A stretch of DNA of 64,000 nt, taken from Streptomyces sp. TP-A0874 (GTDB lineage: Bacteria; Actinomycetota; Actinomycetes; Streptomycetales; Streptomycetaceae). Location: positions 620,001-684,000 of the forward strand of contig NZ_BBZK01000004.1 in the NCBI RefSeq assembly GCF_001748085.1. The letters run 5' to 3'. The position numbers and the translations under genes were made by a program. Positions within the stretch are counted from its first letter, which is position 1; each line of letters begins with the position of its first letter. The notes under the pieces are model-generated. The model was given only the letters and a program-made list of their open reading frames with translations. It was not told where the DNA came from and ran no database searches. Below are positions 54,587 to 63,592 of the stretch, one piece after another.

Positions 54587-55132
54587 ATGAAAGTCCTTCG
54601 TACCCGACACGGCGTTTCTGTTCTTCAACGCTCCAGCGGACTATTCCTCGGAAGTATCGCCGTCGCGGGAATTGCCATCTTTGCCGTCATAGTTCTTCCG
54701 GCCGCAGCATCGAAGAATTCCACGGTGGACACGATAGGACTCTGGTGCATGATGCCTTTCGGCATGAGGATTGTCTGGCGCGCCGTGGGGCGACCGCGCG
54801 TAGAGATCCACAAGGACGGACTGAAGATAATCGGACTCTTCGACCGATACTGGGTCCCGAACTCTGCTTTCCGCGGCGTAGAGACCGATCAAGGCCTCTC
54901 TATCAAAGTTTCGGGGGGCCAGGAGATCCCGGTCTTCGCTTTCTCCAGCTCGCTCATCGACCGCGGCCGGACGGTGGAGGCAGCAGCGAGTGAGATTTGC
55001 CAAGCCGCCAGTCTCCGCAGGCGAAAAAACCAGAATCAATTGTCGGTCAAGCGGAGCATTGACTGGGCCTGGATGGATATCGCCATGGCTCCGTTCCCAA
55101 TCGCCGCGGGCGCCGCTATCCTGTTGGGGTGA
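54587..55132 (+). CDS. PH-like-domain membrane protein A
   Basis: A 181-residue protein with two N-terminal transmembrane helices (FLGSIAVAGIAIFAVIVLPA and a second around VDTIGLWCMMPFGM), a PH-like beta domain (RVEIHKDGLKIIGLFDRYWV, AFRGVETDQGLSIKV, IPVFAFSSSLIDRG) and a last hydrophobic helix at the C-terminus. Strong AAGGAG ribosome site. It resembles the product of 58869-59420 in plan and the remnant at 58296-58400 in sequence. Small PH-domain membrane proteins next to toxin tips are often immunity proteins, but that role is not shown here. Confidence 0.75.
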   Translation: MKVLRTRHGVSVLQRSSGLFLGSIAVAGIAIFAVIVLPAAASKNSTVDTIGLWCMMPFGMRIVWRAVGRPRVEIHKDGLKIIGLFDRYWVPNSAFRGVETDQGLSIKVSGGQEIPVFAFSSSLIDRGRTVEAAASEICQAASLRRRKNQNQLSVKRSIDWAWMDIAMAPFPIAAGAAILLG

Positions 55133-55194
55133 GACGCCTCGAATGCCCGTGATCAACCGCCAAAAGGATCGAGTACGAGACCATCATGACCCCA

Positions 55195-55464
55195 CCCGCA
55201 GCCCTGGCTGCATAAATCCGCTGTCACCCGATCATGCAGCAGTCCCCATCGCTGTCCGTACAAGCGAGGGCTTCTCCTTCCTCCTCCCTGACCACCAGGG
55301 CACTTCCATGGCCGCTGTCGCCATGACCACCCTCACCATCACCCGCCGCAAACAACTCCCCTTCGGGCAGCTCCGCTCCGAGCAGTCCGAGACCATCCCC
55401 GGCACCCGCGGCTTCGTCAGCGGAAGCATCCGTCAACGACGACGCCTGGGCCCGCGACCGCGGC
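55195..55464 (+). pseudogene. RHS core fragment
   Basis: The frame reads AVPIAVRTSEGFSFLLPDHQ, GTSMAAVAMTTLTITRRKQL and PFGQLRSEQSETIPGTRGFV. This is the PDHQGT ... RR..PFG ... GTRGFVGG block that precedes the conserved end of RHS repeat-associated core domains in actinobacterial RHS/YD-repeat proteins. Everything upstream (the shell) and the usual TGLTHLGAREYDP block are missing, and the frame differs from the tip that follows. It is the scar of an RHS gene left by tip displacement. Confidence 0.75.
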
Positions 55465-56175
55465 ATGACCGCCGGCTACGTCTACAAAAACGGCAAATGG
55501 GTCTGGACCCAGACCCCACTCAAGGACAAGGCATCCCAGAAGAAATACGCCGCCTACCGCGCCAACCCAGCCCACTACCTCATCGACGACGGCTACGCCA
55601 AGGCCAGAGAGCGGCAGTCCGCTGCAGCCCGAGCCCAGGCCCAGGCCCAGGCAGCCAAACGCGACGCAGAACGCCGCAAGCAAGACGGCATCCTTGGCAA
55701 CATCAAGAAAGGCAACTGGGGAGATGCCTGGCACAACACGAAAGTTGGAGTAAAGGACTGGGCCTCAGACTGGCGGAACTGGGCAGATGTGCTAGTACTC
55801 GGCACCTGTGCGGTGGGGGCTGTGGCTTCTGGTGGAGCTGCTGCTGCATTGTGCATCCCGCTGACCGTGGCTGTGATCGGCACGAAGTTCGGTGAGGACG
55901 TTTACAACGAGGGCTGGGTTTACGGAGGCAATGCACTGTTGTGGAACGCCGGCTTCGCCACTCTGGGCGGAAAAGCAGGCGCAGCCTTCAGCAAACCTGT
56001 CACCCAATACCTCAATAACCACGGGGTACGGACGCTCGTGCGGGGGGCACGGCATGCGGTCGGCAAGGGGCGCCACCGGGCTGTCCCCACGCCCGCGTAT
56101 CGTGGAGCGATGGCTGGCGTCAGCCTGGCTACTACTGTGCCAGCCTGTGGGATCGACCTCCCATATTGCCCGTGA
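55465..56175 (+). CDS. Orphan RHS-type C-terminal tip
   Basis: A 236-residue open frame starting MTAGYVYKNGKWVW; the same frame is open further upstream (VNDDAWARDRG), so the true start is unclear. After a charged, Ala/Gln-rich linker (ARAQAQAQAAKRDAERR) comes a module with hydrophobic segments (VLVLGTCAVGAVASGGAAAA and a second), then GWVYGGNALLWNAGFATLGG and a basic tail. This resembles the post-core region of streptomycete RHS proteins and other polymorphic toxins. No nuclease signature is apparent. Probably a displaced tip without a functional delivery shell. Confidence 0.6.
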   Translation: MTAGYVYKNGKWVWTQTPLKDKASQKKYAAYRANPAHYLIDDGYAKARERQSAAARAQAQAQAAKRDAERRKQDGILGNIKKGNWGDAWHNTKVGVKDWASDWRNWADVLVLGTCAVGAVASGGAAAALCIPLTVAVIGTKFGEDVYNEGWVYGGNALLWNAGFATLGGKAGAAFSKPVTQYLNNHGVRTLVRGARHAVGKGRHRAVPTPAYRGAMAGVSLATTVPACGIDLPYCP

Positions 56176-56283
56176 ACCGTGCCGTCTCGGGGAGGGAATA
56201 GCCAAGGTGTAGCCAAGTCTGGTCTCGGGTCGGGCTCGGCAGAGACTTCGACGGATGTGGCTACGACAGGGAGTAACAAGGTT

Positions 56284-57555
56284 ATGAAGTCTGCAGGGCA
56301 GCGGGAGACACTGAGCTGGAAGCATCCCTACCGATGGGTGTTTTGGCCGACTCTGGTGGTGTGGACGGCGCTTTACTTCTTGGCCACCGGGTACTGGATC
56401 TGGAACGGGTTGACCGGCGGGGAGGGTTGGTTGCAGCTGGTGTTGTGGGTGCCGATTGGCGCGCCGATCGGTCTGTTCTCACTCGCGATGCTCACAGCCC
56501 GGCTCGAAGTCACCGACGAACACCTCGTGGTCAAGAACCTCCGCGCCCACCGCCCTATCCCCCTCGAAGAGGTGGTGGGCATAGACGGCTCCGACCACTG
56601 GGGGCGGGTGATACTCAACAACGGGCCGGGGGTGCGCTCACTGGTTTTGGAGGGGGTGGGCGGGCGTGTTCGTTCCTCGCGCTTTTCCAGACGTTGGGCG
56701 GCCGAGATCATGGAGCGTGCACGGGCCCGTCGGAACCAGCTCGACCAGGCGCACCCCATGCAGGAGCGAGCGGAAGGAGTGCCCGACCAGGTCGGCGATG
56801 ACTTCCCGTTGGATGACCTCGGTTTGATGCTGGAGGGCGATCCCCGACTCATCGCGCCTGGACGACCAGCCGTCCACTATGCCAACCTCGCCGCAGCAGC
56901 GCGAGCGCAGTACGGTCAGCGACGGTCAGTGATAACCCCAAGCAGCAGGCGGCGGGCCTGGTGGTGGTACCCAGGCCTACGGTGGCTGTTCCCCCTACCC
57001 AGGGCACTGGCCAACCTGGCCGCGTTCGCCACCCTTCTCGCGCTGCTCAATGTGTCTGTTTTCCGGGAGCACGGAGCCACGACCTTGTCGGGGCTCGCGG
57101 TGCTATCTCTTTTCGCTACGGGAGTATTCACCTGGGGTACCTGGAAGTACAGAGGGGCCCTGCAAGAAGTGTTGCGCCTTGCTGACCAGCCTGGCGGCCA
57201 GCCCTTCTCCTACATCTCGCTGTACGTCGACGGCAGCGGCTGGTTGGTACTGTTCGATCCGGATGCCGGGCCCACAGCGCAGCCCCGCTATGTGCTGCGG
57301 CAGTGCCCTACCGAGAGTAAGGACCCCTTCGCTGCCTTGCCCCCGCCCACAGGACAGGCACAAGTGAGATGGCATAACGGCCCCGCGCCACAGAGCGAGC
57401 GCTCCAAAATACACGGAATATTGGCAGTTGCGGAGATTGACGGCGAAAATTTCTGGGGCTCACACCTCCTGTCACCCGAAATCCACGAAGAGGTACAACG
57501 CAAATTCTGGAACGAGGTTCTGGACTACTGGGTACCACAGGCACGGCCGAGCTGA
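56284..57555 (+). CDS. Four-helix membrane protein with PH-like and C-terminal domains
   Basis: A 423-residue protein. Two TM helices at about 18-75, a PH-like segment (LEVTDEHLVVKNLRAHRPIP), a central soluble part, two further TM helices at about 250-310 and a C-terminal soluble domain (PFSYISLYVDGSGWLVLFDP to ILAVAEIDGENFWGSHLL and EEVQRKFWNEVLDYWVPQ). Follows the toxin-tip ORF, as immunity genes do. The last third is duplicated in the pseudogene at 58296-58765. Start at ATG 56284; a GTG at 56179 would add 35 residues. Confidence 0.7.
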   Translation: MKSAGQRETLSWKHPYRWVFWPTLVVWTALYFLATGYWIWNGLTGGEGWLQLVLWVPIGAPIGLFSLAMLTARLEVTDEHLVVKNLRAHRPIPLEEVVGIDGSDHWGRVILNNGPGVRSLVLEGVGGRVRSSRFSRRWAAEIMERARARRNQLDQAHPMQERAEGVPDQVGDDFPLDDLGLMLEGDPRLIAPGRPAVHYANLAAAARAQYGQRRSVITPSSRRRAWWWYPGLRWLFPLPRALANLAAFATLLALLNVSVFREHGATTLSGLAVLSLFATGVFTWGTWKYRGALQEVLRLADQPGGQPFSYISLYVDGSGWLVLFDPDAGPTAQPRYVLRQCPTESKDPFAALPPPTGQAQVRWHNGPAPQSERSKIHGILAVAEIDGENFWGSHLLSPEIHEEVQRKFWNEVLDYWVPQARPS

Positions 57556-57728
57556 TTTGCGCAGTCCCGCCCACTCCGCCATCTTCCATTCCGCAGCCGG
57601 GAGCGGTGGGCCGAGTTACTCGCACCGTCCAGGAGGGGAAGGCCCAACCAAGAGCCGCAAAATTGGTCGGTCTTGAATGGAGGAGGCTGCCTCGTCACTC
57701 ACGGCGTCGGGACAGCTGCATATCTGCA

Positions 57729-57935
57729 ATGAGCATTCTCATCGCTACGGCAGTAGCCGTTCCATTCTTCCTTATTGGGCTCTCCTTGCTCGTTGACTAT
57801 AAGGGCCTGGCAACGTTCTTCATTAAGGACGGGGGGTGGCAGACTGCGTGCATCATAAAGGCGCTGGGTGTGCTCTTCATGGTTGCGCCCACCTATCCAG
57901 TAACAGCCGAGACAGCCAGCCGTTTGTCCCGATAA
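57729..57935 (+). CDS. Small two-helix membrane protein 1
   Basis: A 68-residue protein made of two transmembrane helices (SILIATAVAVPFFLIGLSLL and ALGVLFMVAPTYPV) joined by a 20-residue loop. No good Shine-Dalgarno sequence was seen, so confidence is limited. Its size and topology match the 58068-58277 product, although sequence similarity is weak. Confidence 0.5.
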   Translation: MSILIATAVAVPFFLIGLSLLVDYKGLATFFIKDGGWQTACIIKALGVLFMVAPTYPVTAETASRLSR

Positions 57936-58067
57936 TTTCGATGGCCCCTCGGCCCGTCTACCCATAAGAAGAAGGCGACTATAATCGACATTGACGGCAG
58001 TCCAAATTACATGAAAAGCGGCAAATTCAACCTTCCTTGAATAATCTTCGCACAATTAGGGGGTTCT

Positions 58068-58277
58068 GTGTTTCAGATCATTGTTGGGCTCTGCTCTATC
58101 TGCTTCGGCGTTTGCGTTTCCGGGAATTTCTGGAATCTCGCGAACCGAATCTTAGAATATTATTCGGGTGGATTGAACGTCGGAACGACGACTGTTGGTA
58201 CGGTCAGAGTCGTAGGGGCAATGAGCGTGCTAGTTGGCTCGTTCGGCGTTGCAGCAGGGCTATCAAGAATGCTCTGA
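58068..58277 (+). CDS. Small two-helix membrane protein 2
   Basis: A 69-residue protein starting at GTG 58068 behind AGGGGG. Two hydrophobic helices (MFQIIVGLCSICFGVCVSGN and VVGAMSVLVGSFGVAAGL) with a short polar loop. A possible immunity or regulatory peptide of the surrounding toxin-tip region; function unknown. Confidence 0.6.
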   Translation: MFQIIVGLCSICFGVCVSGNFWNLANRILEYYSGGLNVGTTTVGTVRVVGAMSVLVGSFGVAAGLSRML

Positions 58278-58295
58278 TTCCAAGGTAGTCATGCA

Positions 58296-58765
58296 ACGCC
58301 GAGAGGCCGTAGAGATCCACGAAGACGGGCCGAAGATAATCAGTTTCTTCGACCGGCAGTTGGCCTAGAATTCTGTTTCCGCAGCATGGAGACCGAGCAA
58401 TGCTGCGGCAGTGCCCCGCCGGGACTCGGGCCCCCTTCGCTGCCCTACCCCTACCCACCGGACTGGTGCTGGTGAGAAGAATGAGAGGGCATGACAGCCC
58501 CACACTGCGGAAACAGCGCAAGCGCCCCTACAGGCACGACATACTGGCGGTAGCGGAGATCGATGGACAAGTCTTCTGGGGCTCACACCTCCTGACACCC
58601 GACATCCGCGAAGAGGTGCAACGCGACCTCTGGGACGAGGTACTGGACCACTGGATTCCACAGGCACGGCCCAGCTGGTCACTGTCCGGCTATCCGTCAT
58701 CAACTACCGTGAGGGAACCTTATGTTGATCACCCTTCACACGGCCGCAAACGTCGATCCAGGTAG
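58296..58765 (+). pseudogene. Chimeric pseudogene of two neighbouring genes
   Basis: Bases 58311-58399 copy 54802-54893 from PH-like membrane protein A (VEIHEDGPKII, with an in-frame stop). From 58401 on, the sequence copies the last 260 bases of the 56284-57555 gene (LRQCPAGTRAPFAALPLPTG, ILAVAEIDGQVFWGSHLL, EEVQRDLWDEVLDHWIPQAR). The join lies within a few bases of 58400. The C-terminal piece remains open to 58765 and could be expressed from an ATG near 58400, but lacks all membrane segments. Confidence 0.8.
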
Positions 58766-58868
58766 GACAACTTGACTATCGACGCAAATACTCAATTGTC
58801 ACGGGCTTTTACGGAGCTGGCAGCGCCAGCGTCTCGGGAACGTCCTGCTAACTCAGAAGTAGACTGAC

Positions 58869-59420
58869 ATGCCGACTCAGAAGAAAGGGCGGGTGCTACG
58901 ACGCCGTTCGTGGCCCATCATGAGTTGGAGTGCGATCACTTTTCTCTGGATTCTATATTTTCTTACTCTATTGGCAGCCTTAGCGCATGAGAACCATCGC
59001 GATGCACTTCTTATCGGAGCCACGATCGCGGCACTCACTACACTCGTGCGCAGAATCGGCAGCTGCCGGATGGTGCTACTCCCCGATTCAATTCTGGTAG
59101 AGAACCCCATCTGTTCCTACCAGCTCCCGCATGAATCCATACACGACGTACGCATGACATCTGGTGGGGGATTGGCAATTGAAACCCGACAGGGAACAAG
59201 CGTCCAGGCCTTTGGATTCGGCGGGTCGGTCGTTGACGCGTATTTCAAGACCACCGAACGTGCAGTAGCAGAGGCCCAACAGATGTTATCGGTCGCTCAC
59301 GAAGATCGCGGAAAGGCGGAACAGCAGTTGAACAACACCTTTCGGCGGTGCTGGTCAGCGGATATCCCTCTCTTGCTGGCCGCGACCTTGGCCGTAGCAG
59401 GGTTGCTGACGCCTCGTTGA
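58869..59420 (+). CDS. PH-like-domain membrane protein B
   Basis: A 183-residue protein with two N-terminal helices (ITFLWILYFLTLLAALAHEN and LLIGATIAALTTLVRRI), a PH-like beta domain (MVLLPDSILVENPICSYQLP, SIHDVRMTSGGGLAIETRQG, VQAFGFGGSVVDAYF) and a C-terminal hydrophobic helix (IPLLLAATLAVAGLL). Same architecture as the 54587-55132 product, with weak sequence similarity across the PH-like part. The G+C content is lower than the surroundings, in keeping with transferred toxin/immunity DNA. Confidence 0.75.
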   Translation: MPTQKKGRVLRRRSWPIMSWSAITFLWILYFLTLLAALAHENHRDALLIGATIAALTTLVRRIGSCRMVLLPDSILVENPICSYQLPHESIHDVRMTSGGGLAIETRQGTSVQAFGFGGSVVDAYFKTTERAVAEAQQMLSVAHEDRGKAEQQLNNTFRRCWSADIPLLLAATLAVAGLLTPR

Positions 59421-59470
59421 TATTTATCCAACCTGCGGGTGAACTGGTGTGATCACTCGTCGGCTGTCTA

Positions 59471-59520
59471 CCAAAGCGCACCCGAAGCAGCTGGGTTCCG
59501 CTGCTTCGGGTGCGCTTTGG
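59471..59520. terminator. Perfect 20-base bidirectional hairpin
   Basis: The arm at 59471-59490 (CCAAAGCGCACCCGAAGCAG) and its exact reverse complement at 59501-59520 flank a 10-base loop. It sits between the ends of two converging genes, PH-like protein B (stop 59420) and formamidase (stop 59544), so it can terminate both. Confidence 0.92.
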
Positions 59521-59543
59521 ATGCCGGTTTCCGGAAGGACGGG

Positions 59544-60788
59544 CTAACTTGTGCGGGCGCAACTTCCCCGATCGGCGTGCTGTGGCCCGTCGCCGGACGG
59601 TCGGATGTCGAAGTCGAAGATGGCGGTGGGCAGATAGAGCGTGGCGCAGGAGTTTGGGATGTCGACCACGCCGCTGAAGCGGCCTTCGATCGGGGCGGCT
59701 CCGAGGAGCAGGTAGGCCTGCTCAGGCGAGTAGCCGAACTTGGTCAGGTACTCGATCGCGTTCAGGCAGGCCCGCCGGTAGGCGACCTGTGAGTCGAGGT
59801 AGCGCTGGCGGCCGTCCTCGTCGACGGAGATGCCGACGAAGGTGAGGAACTCGCTGTAGCGCGGCTCGACGTTGCCGGGGTAGAACACGGGGTTCGTCGT
59901 CACCCCGTAGGTCTGCATGCCGCCCTTGATGAGGTCGACGCCGAGATCCAGGTAGCCGCCCATCTCGATGGCGCCGCAGAAGGTGATCTCGCCGTCGCCC
60001 TGGCTGAAGTGCAGGTCACCGACGGACAGTTTGCCGCCCTCGACATACACCGGCAGGAAGATCCGGGCGCCACGGGTGAGGTTCTTGATGTCCTGGTTGC
60101 CGCCGTTCTCGCGTGGCGGCGCGGTTCGTGCCGCCTCACCCGCAGCGCGCTCGAACGCGTCGCCTTCCAGCGAGCCGAGGAGCGCCCGTTGCGGCTCCGG
60201 TGGCAACGCGAGCGGGGGCACTCGGTTGGGGTCGGTCGCGATGAGCTCGGCCTCCCGGGCGTTCCACCGACCGAGCAGGTCGTGTGACGGGGCGGTGCCG
60301 ATGATGCCTGGGTGGGTGATGCCGGTGAAGCGCACACCGGGCAGGTGGCGGGAGGTCGCGATCTGCCCGTGGAAGTCCCAGATCGCCTTGTAGGCGTCCG
60401 GGAAGTGCTCGGTGAGGAAACCGCCGCCGTTGGACTTGGCGAAGATGCCCGTGTAGCCCCATCCTTGGCCGGCGACCGGCCCGGTCTCCTGCGGGACGGG
60501 ACCGATGTCGAGGATGTCGACCACCAGCAGGTCACCGGGCTGCGCACCCTCCACGGCGATCGGTCCGCTGAGGGGATGGACCGTCGAGATATCGACGTCG
60601 CGGATGTCGTTGGCGGAGTCGTCGTTGTGAACCGCCCCGTCGAACCACTCCCGGCATTCGAGGCGGAACTCGGCGCCGGGCCGAACGGTCGCCACCGGTG
60701 GGATGTCGGGGTGCCAGCGGTTGTGCGGCGGGACTGCCTGGTCGTAGAACGACCGGGACTGGTCGACGCTGAAGAGCACTTCGGGCAT
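59544..60788 (-). CDS. fmdA: Formamidase
   Basis: A 414-residue acetamidase/formamidase-family enzyme that hydrolyses formamide (or short amides) to formate and ammonia. Characteristic blocks: MPEVLFSVDQSRSFYDQAVP, PHNRWHPDIPPVA, GPIAVEGAQPGDLLVVDILD, HPGIIGTAPSHDLL, GDLHFSQGDGEITFCGAIEM and GRFSGVVDIPNSCATLYLP. The ATG at 60788 follows AAGGAA. The FmdB-type zinc-ribbon gene ends 20 bases upstream on the same strand, the classic fmd pairing. Confidence 0.95.
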   Translation of the reverse strand: MPEVLFSVDQSRSFYDQAVPPHNRWHPDIPPVATVRPGAEFRLECREWFDGAVHNDDSANDIRDVDISTVHPLSGPIAVEGAQPGDLLVVDILDIGPVPQETGPVAGQGWGYTGIFAKSNGGGFLTEHFPDAYKAIWDFHGQIATSRHLPGVRFTGITHPGIIGTAPSHDLLGRWNAREAELIATDPNRVPPLALPPEPQRALLGSLEGDAFERAAGEAARTAPPRENGGNQDIKNLTRGARIFLPVYVEGGKLSVGDLHFSQGDGEITFCGAIEMGGYLDLGVDLIKGGMQTYGVTTNPVFYPGNVEPRYSEFLTFVGISVDEDGRQRYLDSQVAYRRACLNAIEYLTKFGYSPEQAYLLLGAAPIEGRFSGVVDIPNSCATLYLPTAIFDFDIRPSGDGPQHADRGSCARTS

Positions 60789-60808
60789 CTGTCGTTCCTT
60801 GCCTGTGG

Positions 60809-61090
60809 TCACGGCCTCGGGAGGCGTGCGTGCAGTGGATTCGGCTGATGGGCATGACGACGAGGTGGTGCGGGCATGCGGTGCACCACCGTCGGCTCGT
60901 GCGCGCTGGCCTCGGCAGCGTCGCGCGCCCGTCGCAGGGCGGAGTGGGGCGAGGTGATGGCGGGCGGGGCGTACACACGTGTCGCCGCTCCGCCGCATGT
61001 GACGCAGGTCGGCTCGTGTACCGGGGCGTTGATCGGGCGGACGACTTCGAACACGCCGCACTGCCCGCACGCGTAGTCATACCTCGCCAT
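60809..61090 (-). CDS. fmdB: FmdB-type zinc-ribbon protein
   Basis: A 93-residue protein with an N-terminal zinc ribbon: YDYACGQCGVFEVVRPINAP and PTCVTCGGAATRVYAPP provide the two CxxC knuckles. FmdB proteins are thought to regulate the amidase gene they precede. The tail is basic and disordered. Directly upstream of fmdA; promoter expected in 61091-61356, shared with the divergent P450-like chimera. Confidence 0.9.
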   Translation of the reverse strand: MARYDYACGQCGVFEVVRPINAPVHEPTCVTCGGAATRVYAPPAITSPHSALRRARDAAEASAHEPTVVHRMPAPPRRHAHQPNPLHARLPRP

Positions 61091-61356
61091 ATGAGAGCCT
61101 CCGCGTCATGTTCGGGGCGGACCGGGGGTGTGATGGCGCTGGCCTGAGCTCCCCACTGCCGCTGAAGCAATTCGTGGCGGTTTGAGCATAATGATCGTGC
61201 AGCGGTGTAGCTGAACGACTCGGTTGCGGGTAACTCCGTCGGGTATGGCGGCGCGCAAATGGGGGGCCGCTGTGTTCGACAGTTCCAATCGGTGAGGAGG
61301 TCGCTGCAACGACGGTTCGGCCTTCACCGAACCCTCCCTGGCCTAGCGTCAGGGCC

Positions 61357-62921
61357 ATGGCTCCCACGACGCATGAATTCGACCATCACGCGGACATCCG
61401 GGCGGCGCTTGCCGATCCGGCGCTCGTACCGGAACTGCCCGCGGCGAACGCCGGTCCGGCCGGGGCGAGCGTCGCGTGGTTGTGTGCCACCGTGGCCCGG
61501 TTCAGCTCCGGTGAGCCGCACCGGCGGCGGCGGGCTCTGGTGGAGGCCGAACTGGCCCGGCTGGAGCCCGCCACACTGAGGCGGGCGGCAGCGGCGGCGC
61601 GAGAAGGGGAGGTCCGGGTACGGGTGGTGCGTGCCCTCGCCGAGGCGCTGGGGATGCCGGAGCCCGAGGCGGTTGCCGAGGCCGTGACGGTGGTGGCCGG
61701 TGCCTACTTCGGGGGTACGGACCCGGCCGCGGACGAGGCGGTGGCCCGGCTGGTGGCGCAGCTGATGCCGGAGCCGGCGGACGAAGCCGCACTGGAGGCT
61801 GCCGCCAACCGCATCGGGCTGCTGGTACAGGCCTGCGCGGCGACGGCCGCACTGGTGGAGGCCGCGGCGGACGACGACGTACCGCTGGCCCGGGTGCTCC
61901 GGGAAGTTCCGCCGGTACCGACCATGCGCCGGGTCGCCGCCCGTACCACTCAGGTCGCCGGTCGAGAGATCGCTGAGGGCGATGTAGTGCTTCTGGATCT
62001 CGCGACCGCCAACCGCGTGCACCCCGAGCCCCTCACCTTCGGGGCATCGCCGCGGGCCTGCCCCGGACGGGCCCACGCCCTCGCTCTCGCAGACGGTCTG
62101 CTCCAACGCCCGCTGACCGCCTTCGCCCGCCTGCACCACCAGGCCACCCCGCTGCTGCTGCCCAACGCATGGGACTACGCCACCGCGGCCGTCCTCGCGG
62201 TGCGGGGCTTCCAGGCGGTCGGCACCACGAGCCTCGGCGTGGCTGCGGCCGCCGGGCTGCCCGACGGCGCGGCGGCGACCGTCGAAGAGACCTTGGCCCT
62301 GGCCCGCCGGCTCGGACGGGGCTCCTTCCTGTTCACCGTCGACGCCGAGAGCGGCTTCAGCGATGACCCGGAGGAAGTAGCCGAGCTGGCGAGCAGGCTG
62401 CACGAGGCGGGCGCCGCGGGAATCAACCTGGAAGACGGTCGCCCCGACGGCACCCTCGCCCCCGTGGAGCTGCACGCCGCGAAGATCGCCGCCGTATCAA
62501 GACCGCCGTGCCCGCGCTGTTCGTGAACGCCCGGACCGACACCTACTGGCTCGGACGCCAGAAGGAAGAGACCATGACGCGCCTCGCGGTGTACGAACAG
62601 GCCGGTGCGGACGGCGTGTTCGTGCCGGGGCTGTCGGCCCCGGACGGGATCGCCACCCTGACGGCGAGCATCACCGTCCCGCTGAACATCCTGTACTCGC
62701 CCAGCGGACCGAGCCTCCCCGACCTCGCCGGGCTGGGCGTGCGCAGGGTCAGCCTGGGCTCGCTGCTCTACCGCAGGGCTCTGACGGCGGCCGTGACCGC
62801 CGCGACCGCCGTGCGCGACGGCCTGCCGACGGACCTCACGGCCCTCCCCTACGCAGAGGTGCAGGAGCTGGGGGTGCCTGGTGAGACACCGCGGACGACC
62901 GTACGGCCCGCCGGGTCATAG
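61357..62921 (+). pseudogene. P450-like / PEP-mutase-like chimera with frameshift
   Basis: Residues 1-250 from ATG 61357 are a reduced cytochrome P450-like domain: a short helical N-terminus, LREVPPVPTMRRVA, EIAEGDVVLLDLATANR and the haem loop LTFGASPRACPGRAHALALA with its Cys. The helix-K Glu of the E-x2-R motif appears replaced. It continues without a stop into an isocitrate lyase/PEP mutase-like domain (ARLHHQATPLLLPNAWDYAT, TTSLGVAAAAGLPDGA, DAESGFSDDPEEV, INLEDG). Near 62493 one base is missing (GCCGCCGTATCAAG), and the remainder (ALFVNARTDTYWLGRQ to 62921) lies in the next frame. P450-mutase fusions are not normal, so this looks like a deletion fusion followed by decay. Confidence 0.8.
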
Positions 62922-62973
62922 GTCGCCAGCTCCGAAGCGGGAACATGCACCCGCCCGGTGACGAACTCCTGGC

Positions 62974-63357
62974 TCACAGGGGCTGGAGCCGGGTGTGCAG
63001 CAGGCAGAACTCGTTGCCTTCAGGGTCGGCCAGCACATGCCAGCTCTCACCGCCGGTCTGGCCGACGTCGACGGGCCTGGCGCCGAGAGCGAGCAGCCGC
63101 TCCAGCTCGGCGTCCTGGTCGCGGTCGGTGGCGTTGACGTCGATGTGCAGTCGGAGCTTCCCGGTCCGCGGGGCGCTGCTGGGGCTGAGGACGAGGGTGG
63201 GCTGCGGGCCACCGAAGCCGGCGTCGGGCGGGCCGATCTCGATGCTGCCGTCTTCCTCCCGGTCGAGTTCGACGTAGCCGAGGACCTCGCTCCAGAATGC
63301 GGCGAGTTGCTCGGGATCGGCGACATCGATTACCAGCTCACTGATACGGCATGCCAT
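62974..63357 (-). CDS. VOC-fold protein, actinobacterial type
   Basis: A 127-residue glyoxalase/bleomycin-resistance-fold protein: ISELVIDVADPEQLAAFWSE, VLGYVELDREEDGSIEIGPP, KLRLHIDVNATDRDQDAELE and LADPEGNEFCLLHTRLQPL. This is the glyoxalase-like variant common in Streptomyces (DUF/Glyoxalase_6 type). Its substrate is unknown. It converges with the chimera gene, 52 bases away. Start at ATG 63357. Confidence 0.88.
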   Translation of the reverse strand: MACRISELVIDVADPEQLAAFWSEVLGYVELDREEDGSIEIGPPDAGFGGPQPTLVLSPSSAPRTGKLRLHIDVNATDRDQDAELERLLALGARPVDVGQTGGESWHVLADPEGNEFCLLHTRLQPL

Positions 63358-63592
63358 ACCAGGCAGTGTACGGGGGCCACCCGGCTTTTCAGCCGTACAG
63401 GCGGCCGACGGGCCGCATATGGCACGCGCCCGCTTCGTGCGGGTCCGCTGATCCCTGATGGCGCATCTTCCCCTGTCGGCACACGGTCTCAGTGGTCGGA
63501 AGGTCGCACGGGAATCGCGAGGTGATTCGCGCCGGATGTGAGCCCTCGAAACCCGGATGCACGCCGCACGTCCGCCTGCCACCTTTGCTGTC

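Noticed and set aside
54990..55895. Single continuous plus-strand gene joining the RHS scar to downstream sequence
   Set aside because: Only the middle part resembles RHS core; after 55430 this frame becomes Arg-rich nonsense while the adjacent frame carries the tip protein.
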